This document shows positions 57,830 to 64,000 of a stretch of DNA of 64,000 nt, in pieces. This stretch comes from Welwitschia mirabilis (taxonomy: Eukaryota > Gnetophyta > Gnetopsida > Welwitschiales). The position numbers and the translations under genes were made by a program. The first letter of the stretch is position 1; every line of letters starts with the position of its first letter. Location of the stretch: assembly GCA_051453625.1 (NCBI GenBank), contig JBOZIK010000001.1:132050035-132114034 (forward strand), in the 5' to 3' direction. Below the pieces are notes generated by a model, which saw nothing but the letters and a program-made list of their open reading frames with translations, searched no databases and was not told where the DNA came from.

Positions 57830-58200
57830 GGGTGCAATTTTAAAGCTCTGTCATAGAAGGTAAGGCTTTACTTAATAACAAACAAGTAATTATTTTATTT
57901 GATATGAAGCAACACATTACTTTGTATCCTTTAAAATTGTTATAAGAGAATAATTATATTGTACTCTAATTGAGGGATGCATAAAGTTAGCAAATGGATC
58001 CTTATTCAAAGTTAATCAACAAGTTCAAAACTATACTTTATCCATAAGTGGAAAAGATTTTCAGATATGACCAATTGTTATTAACTTAAAAACATGTGAC
58101 ATTATTTTGGATATGAATTGGTTAATGCATAATAGAGTATTATAAATTATAAAAGGCACTAATTATAAATGATAAATCATGGCCAAAAGCTAATCTTTCA
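57830..58200 (+). pseudogene. E4 aspartic protease
   Basis: The plus strand reads KQVIILFDMKQHITLYPLKL, where the chromovirus motif would be LFDSGATHSFIS; the Asp is kept but SGA is lost. KLANGSLFKVNQQVQNYTL follows, then KTCDIILDMNWLMHNRVL, matching the conserved DVILGMDWL motif. The order between gag knuckle and RT is as expected. The enzyme would be inactive. Confidence 0.75.
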
Positions 58201-58369
58201 AGGCTAAGAGCTAATATTTCAAGGTAATTACAAATTGACAGTGAAGAATTTAATTAATTCAAAGCATAAAAAATAAATTAAGAGGGGAGTACTAGTTTAT
58301 ATCTATATCTAAAACCAAGTAGCTTAAAAGAAGGAGGAATATTAGTAAAAAAATACCAATAATCCAAGA

Positions 58370-59700
58370 ACATCTTGATATATTTATAATAGAATTACTA
58401 GGAATGGCACCACTTTGTGAAGTTGAGTTTTTTATTGAATTAATGTTAGGAACCCCATTAATTTCTAAGGCACCATATGAAATGTGTCCATTAGAAATGA
58501 AAGAGTTAAAAATTTAGCTGAAAGAACTCTTATAAAAAGGCTTCATTCATCCTAGTGTATCACCAACAGAAGAATCTATATTATTGTAAAGAAAAAGGAT
58601 AAAATACTAAGATTATGGATTGATAATAGATACCTAAATAACCATTAAGAATAAATATTCACTACCAAGAATAGATGACCTTTTTAATCAACTCAGGAAA
58701 GCTAAGTTATTTTGAAAAATTAATCTAAAATTTGGATATCATCAAGTTCAAAATAAGGAAGAAGATATCTATAAAACAACATTTAGAAGCCACTATGAGC
58801 ATTATGAGTTCACTATTATGCATTTTGGTTTAACTAATACCCTTGCAGTATTTATGAGTCTTATGAATTACATCATTCAATCACATCTTGATTTATCTGT
58901 AACAGTATTTATTGATGATGCTCTCATTGATTCTAAGACTTATGAAGAGCATTAGAAACACTTGAGAATAGTATTAAAAACCTTACAGAATCACCAAGTA
59001 TATGCCAACATGGAAAAATACTTTATTTAGAAGGAATCCATTCAATTTCTAGGCTATGTGATATCAAAGGAAGGTATATTAGTGAATAAAGTTAAAGCAA
59101 TCATGGAATGATTAATACCTATAAATGTTACTAAGGTTAAAAGATTTCTTGGTTTTACTGGGTACTATTATTAATTCATCTTCAACTTCTCTAAGATAGA
59201 TTTTTTATTAAGAAGACTTTTAAAGAAAAATAAAAACTTTCATTGGATTAAAAAATATTATAAATTATTTGATCATCTTAAAGAATGCTTAACTAATGCT
59301 CCAGTCTTAGCAATGTCAAATGATTCAAAGACCTGCTTAGTTTATATCAATGCATCTAGTGAAGGTCTTGAAGTAGTGCTTGAACAAGATAAAAAAGTAA
59401 TAGTTTATAGATTAAGATAACTTAAAACTCATAAGAAAAATTATGTAATTCAGGATCTTGAATTAGCTATAATAATTTGTACTTTAAAATTGTGGATGCA
59501 TTATCTTTATGGTGTAAATTTTCAAGTTTGGACAGATCATAAAATCTTAAAAAGCATTTTTACTTAATCAAACTTAAACCTTAGGCAAGGAATATGGATG
59601 AAATTTTTATGTTATTTTGATCTAGAGACTTTATACTATTAAGGCAAGGGAAACAAAGTTATAGATGCTTCTAGTAGATGAGATTATCTTAAAGTAATTA
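58370..59700 (+). pseudogene. E4 reverse transcriptase and RNase H
   Basis: A long, mostly single-frame relic. RT: FFIELMLGTPLISKAPYEMC, PLEMKELK, KGFIHPSVSP, KYSLPRIDDLFNQLRKAKLF, NLKFGYHQVQNKEEDIYKTT, FGLTNTLAVF and catalytic VFIDDALIDS (FIDD at 58908-58919). Further: FLGYVISKEGILVN, VKRFLGFTGYYY, APVLAMSNDS. RNase H: LVYINASSEGLEVVLEQDKK, DLELAIIICTLKLWMHYLYG, FQVWTDHKILKSIF. Both RT aspartates and the TDH of RNase H are kept; the first RNase H Asp (DAS) reads N. These are typical Tekay/Del-type chromovirus sequences. About a dozen stops make it a pseudogene, but it is the best preserved pol in the window. Confidence 0.9.
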
Positions 59701-59859
59701 TGGAAATTCAAAATCAATTTTCTACCATTATGTTAGAGGGACAAGAAAGGGATGAGGATTATAAAAACTAAAAGACTCATTCAAAAAAATAAAAGACTCA
59801 GAGAATTTTAGTATTAATTCAAACAGTATTATCAGATTTAAGGAAAGATTTTTGGTTCC

Positions 59860-61158
59860 TAATGTAGATGAAATTAGACATAAGCTAAATGTTTAAATTT
59901 CATAATCCACCTATAGTAGGTCATCCTAGAGGAACTAAAATATATCAAAACATGAAACAAAAATTTTGATAGCTAGGGATGAGAAAAGATATAGGAGAAT
60001 TTGTGTCAAGATGATTTAATTATCAATAGGTTAAAGTCAAACATAGAAATCCAGTAAGATTACTTTATCCTCATGATATTTCAAAATATAAATGGGATGT
60101 AATTTACATGAACTTTGTTATGAGACTTCCAAAAACTCAAAGAGATAATAATTCTATTATGATAATAATTTATAAAACAACTAAGTTAGCACATTTCATT
60201 CCAATGAAATCTACTTATGATGCTAAGGATATAGCTAAAATATATATTCGAAACGTTGTTCTTTTTCATGATGCATCTTAGTAATTATCTTTGATAGAAA
60301 TTCAAAATTTACTTCTAAGTTTTGCTAAGAATTACAAATGGGTTTAGAAATTAAGTTAAATATGAGAACTGTATTTTACCCTTAAATATCTAGTTAGGCA
60401 GAAAGTTTTAATAAAATTTTAGAACATATCATCAGAGTATGTATTCTAGATAATCTTAAGAGTTGAGAAGATTATCTACCATTGGTAGAGTTTGAATATA
60501 ATAATAGTTATCAAAGTTCAATTTAAATGGCTTCATTTGAAGCCTTATATGATAAGAAGTATAGAGCACCTACTTCATGGATAGAACCTTAAGAAAGATT
60601 GATAATAGGATCAAAAATATTATAAGAAATTAAAAGTAAAATGAGGATAATTAAAATAAACTTAAAGAAGTAACAAACAGATAAAATAAGTATGTAGACT
60701 ATTAAAGAAGAGATTTTAAGTTCAAACTAGATGATTATGTGATTCTTAAAGTAGCATTAATGAAATCAAGAATGAGAGGAGTTAAGAGATTAAAATTAGC
60801 TTCTTAGTTCATTAGACCATTCAAAATATTAGAAAGAGTTAGACATATTTCATACAATCTTGTTCTACCCCCTTGATTATTACACATGCATGATGTTTTC
60901 CATGTAAGTATGCTAAGAAAGTATATTGTAAGTCCTTCTCATGTGTTAAATTGGTCTCATATTCAGGCAGAACCAGATTTTTCCATTATAGAGGAGACAA
61001 AAGTAGTATCGGATCAATGAACTATTAATTTATGAAATAGGAAGATCCATCAAGTAAAGATAAAGTGGAGTAATCATAGTCTTAATAAAGCTACTTGGGA
61101 GCTAAAAGAAATAATGAAAAATCAATACCCAAATCTTTTTGAATCTCATAATATGTAG
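59860..61158 (+). pseudogene. E4 integrase with C-terminal chromodomain
   Basis: The plus strand shows VKxRNPVRLLYPHDI-like sequence, KYKWDV, YMNFVMRLPKTQRDNNSIMI, TTKLAHFIPMKSTYDAKDIA, VIIFDRNSKFTSKF, EIKLNMRTVFYP, FNKILEHIIRVCILDNLKS, EDYLPLVEFEYNNSYQSSI and ASFEALYDKKYRAPTSW. The first catalytic Asp reads N (MNF), while the second Asp (FDR) and the Glu (ILEH) remain. A CMMFSM-like VFHVSML region follows. At 61060-61146 the chromodomain reads IKWSNHSLNKATWELKEIMK then NQYPNLFES, with stop at 61156-61158. In chromoviruses this domain steers insertion to heterochromatin. Frameshifts break the upstream part. Confidence 0.88.
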
Positions 61159-61224
61159 TTAGGTGTTCTTAAGCTTTTTATGTATCTTGATTCCTAGGAG
61201 TAAATCAGTATAAGTAATGGATAA
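61159..61224 (+). other. 3' UTR of E4 with weak polypurine tract
   Basis: Sixty-six bases lie between the chromodomain stop and LTR C. The last 25 are purine-rich but interrupted (AGTAAATCAG, AAGTAATGGATAA). The short distance indicates that LTR C is the 3' LTR of this gag-pol. Confidence 0.6.
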
Positions 61225-64000
61225 TGTCATATCCCATAGTTGTTGAACCTTATTTACTTGAATATTAAATATATTAATCTTTTAATAAAATAATTAATTA
61301 TCCTTAGTTAAGTTTCTTATCAAATATGATATCATTTTAAAATCAACCTTAATTTGTAATATTTATAATTTACCATGAAAATGATCAAAATTATTTTAAT
61401 AAATTTTTATGAAAAAATTTTATCCAAACATTTAAAATTAGATATTACCATTATGTAAGAAATTAAAATCAGATGATAAAACTAATAAATAGAAAATTTC
61501 AAGAGAACATAATAATATATTTTACATCTAATTTACTCATTAAATTCTTGATAAATGTAATAGATGTATTATATTATAAATAAATTTTATATATTTTTTT
61601 ACAAAAGATTATTTGAACAAGTACATGTATTTTTACCTAGAACTAAGAATGATAAATGTGTAGAATTACTCTACCATGACTTTATGTTCTTTAGATGTGT
61701 AATGGCACTTTATTCATACTGTACTCATTGCTTTATTAATTAGAATTTTATACTTTATCTCATCACACTATATGATAATTTTGAAATTTATGCATTTATT
61801 CTTTTGATGAAGTCATGGATTAATTAATCTTACTAATTAAAGTAAGAAGATTACTCATCCTAGTTAGATTCATGAGTAAAAAATAGATCTCTTTTTGTAC
61901 TTTAATATTACTAATTACTCATCCCACTTGTTAAAGCTGAATCATGTGATCTTGTGATCTTGAGTTATGTGCCTTTGTTTATCTATATGTATAGATCCTT
62001 TCCTCTTTTGTAGGGAGGAGATACTTTCATTTTGTTTCATATAAGTGCATTTTATTTTTCCTCTCTCTCTCTCTCTTTCTCTCTTACTCACACACACTCT
62101 CACACTCACTCACTCACTCACTCACATTCATTCATCCACTCACTCACTAACTTTCATTCTCTTAATTTGGAGCTTGGAGCTTAAAAGCTTAGAACTAAGG
62201 AACTCTGGAGATCGATTCTTCAAAAATCTTTAACTACAAAGGTCTTACTAATCTTTTTAAGTATGTTCTTTGCTTATATTATCCATATGATTTCTTTTTC
62301 TATTAGAATTATGTGGCATTTTATTAAGAAATTATTTATATCTTTTATGAAATAATGTTATAAATATTATTCTCTCCCATTGATTCCCACTAAGACATCA
62401 TATTAAGATATGAGGGAGTCTCTTATACTTGGTGATGGAGGATTACTAATGCATGATTATGGATAAGTTACCAAGGGGTTCACTACTTTAAAAAAAAAAA
62501 AAAACAAAGAAAGAAAAAGAAAGAAATGTTGATAACTATTTTTACTTTAGTATTTTAGTTTTTATTCATTATGCATGAGAACCATCTTATTAGGGTCAAA
62601 GTCTAATCCTCGAAAATATCTTTAGACTAGTACTCTTCCATGGAAAATCTCAAGGCTCATAATAAACGGATTTTTTAATTGATTTTATTTTTCTTTTTAT
62701 AATTATTTTTATTTCTAAAATTGGTTTGTCTTTCTATAACTACATAGTTAGTATATCCATTATTTTACTAATCTGAGTTATAGCTTAAGAAGTTTAAAAA
62801 CTTTATCATATTCTATTATGGTGAAAATTAAATTTCTATAATAGAAGCATAGGATAAAAACACTATATTTTATTAATTAGTAGGTATAAATTAGTGAAAT
62901 GTTTTTATATAAGTCTATGATTGTTTTATTAACATGAAAATGAAAAAATAATAATTTTTCTTATGGGTAATTATTTTTAAAAAGTTGTTAAAATACATTA
63001 GAAAATAAATGTAGAAAATAATAAGTAAGTAATTTACATTTTTGTAGCTATTTGTCAATATATTTAAAAACTTGACTATTATTAGTTACAATAAATTAAA
63101 TAATCTTTCCAAAATAACTTAAATCACTTAAAAATGCAAAGTATTTTTAAATTTATGGTCATATTACTATAATTTTAGAAAATTTCACAGTTTTGTGCTT
63201 TGGATGCTAATATTATAAATAATATTTTTATAATTATAAGATAGTTTAGGCTAGATTTTAAAAAACCTACTATATGTCTAGTTTTTAAAAAACTAGTATA
63301 GTTTATTTTTCTTCATGTTTAATTAATTATTAATTTTTAATTATGATATCTCATTAGAGACCAAAGATGTTATAATTAATGTTTTAAATAATAGAAAAAT
63401 TACTACACAAACTTTTATAGCTAAATTAACTATATAAAATATTTTTATTTTAGTATATTTAAGATAAATTACCTATAAGTGGTATCTATTTTTAGAAATA
63501 CCTCTTTTACAATTTTCCATTAGATTACTTTGAATGTGCATGCTTGTGAGTGCTTTTACCTTAGTAGTTTAAGTAACATAAGTAGTCTCTAGCTTATAAT
63601 TTATTTTTTATTGACTTATAACATATCCATATTAAATCTTGAATAAATAATTATATCTTAACAAATATGCTTAAGCTATTCTTTCTTTTGTTTACTTTCT
63701 TTGCACCAATCTATGAAGATTGTCATATGAGAATGGAAGAATATTTCTAGGATTGGCATATCTTTAGGTTTGTTTTAATTCCTTTAAGTAAATTATTTTA
63801 TATTTTTATTATCATTAAAAGAAAAGTAAAAGAATATTTCCTTTATTAATATAGAAAAGAAAAGAATATTTCATTTATCTATATTTTTATTATCAGCATC
63901 TTGAAAAAAGAAAATATTCCTTTATGCTTGCTTTTTCTATGGTTGTTTCTATAAAATTTACCAAATGATGATTAAAATTATTAGAACTACATAAATAATT
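61225..64000 (+). repeat. Chromovirus LTR C (3' LTR of E4, runs off the window)
   Basis: It starts TGTCATATCCCATAG, like LTR A. It aligns with LTRs A and B through blocks such as GTAGAATTACTCTACCATGA, TTGATTCCCACTAAGACATC and TGTTATAATTAATGTTTTA. About 2.8 kb is present; by comparison with LTR A some 0.7 kb lies beyond base 64000. Confidence 0.87.
62058..62160 (+). repeat. (TC)n and (CTCA)n microsatellites inside LTR C
   Basis: After TATA box and CATTTTATTTTTCC comes a run of CT dinucleotides, then ACACAC and about ten imperfect CTCA/TTCA tetramers. LTR B has only a plain pyrimidine stretch (48560-48600) here, and LTR A has nothing. The plus-strand frame at 62045-62233 simply translates this repeat and is not a gene. 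Confidence 0.93.

Noticed and set aside
62045-62233. Open frame with Leu/Ser/Thr/His repeats, signal-peptide-like
   Set aside because: It translates the (TC)n and (CTCA)n microsatellites inside LTR C.
1-64000. Host protein-coding gene with introns
   Set aside because: No exon-like conserved protein segment was seen outside retroelement proteins; the unclassified stretches have high stop density in all frames.

Overview
This window looks like plant nuclear heterochromatin. It is very AT-rich and holds no host gene that I can support. Almost all recognisable sequence is decayed retrotransposon DNA of plant type: L1-type LINEs with a zf-RVT-like C-terminus and a CCHC-containing ORF1, Ty3/gypsy elements with Athila-like gag/pol and tRNA-Asp-type primer sites, a chromodomain-bearing Tekay/Del-type chromovirus with tRNA-iMet primer sites, and a Ty1/copia fragment. 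Stop codons and frameshifts interrupt every coding region, so most short open frames are chance or relics. The species cannot be determined from the sequence.

Layout. Positions 1-1937 are the 3' half of a minus-strand LINE (LINE1). It is split by a complete minus-strand gypsy element, E1 (1943-13791; LTRs 1943-3205 and 12564-13791; perfect 5-bp duplication GTAAC). LINE1 resumes at 13797 with endonuclease and ORF1 to about 16215. After an unclassified stretch and a 100-N gap (17837-17936) come a minus-strand copia fragment (17937-19740), a plus-strand LTR of 'family 2' with internal tandem repeats (about 20250-22915) followed by repeated primer-site units (22916-23245), and a plus-strand LINE2 (about 23246-25450).

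Positions 28783-32612 carry gag/protease/RT/RNase H of a plus-strand gypsy element, E3. It is interrupted by a second complete element, E2 (32613-40051), and its frame resumes at 40057. E1 and E2 share primer site, polypurine tract, LTR termini and gag/protease/integrase similarity, so they are relatives. Both are defective in different ways: E1 lacks the gag core, and E2 lacks most of RT, RNase H and integrase. E1 alone carries a long extra ORF remnant between integrase and the 3' LTR.

From about 42100 to 43400 lies a minus-strand LINE3. The last 20 kb is built of chromovirus sequence: LTR A (44218-47690), primer site and leader, a second 100-N gap (47997-48096), 5'-incomplete LTR B (48097-51240), primer site and leader, a second family-2 LTR-like block (about 51895-53640), two tRNA-like sequences, another LTR end with primer site (56248-56276), a gag-pol with chromodomain (about 56888-61158), and LTR C (61225 to the window end).

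How the parts relate. The order of events can be read directly: LINE1 was hit by E1, and E3 was hit by E2. The noncoding parts of E1 and E2 share short GTCATCC/GGATGAC dyad motifs, which with the extra ORF of E1 are the least explained features here. All identity statements are by eye; no alignment or database search was run.
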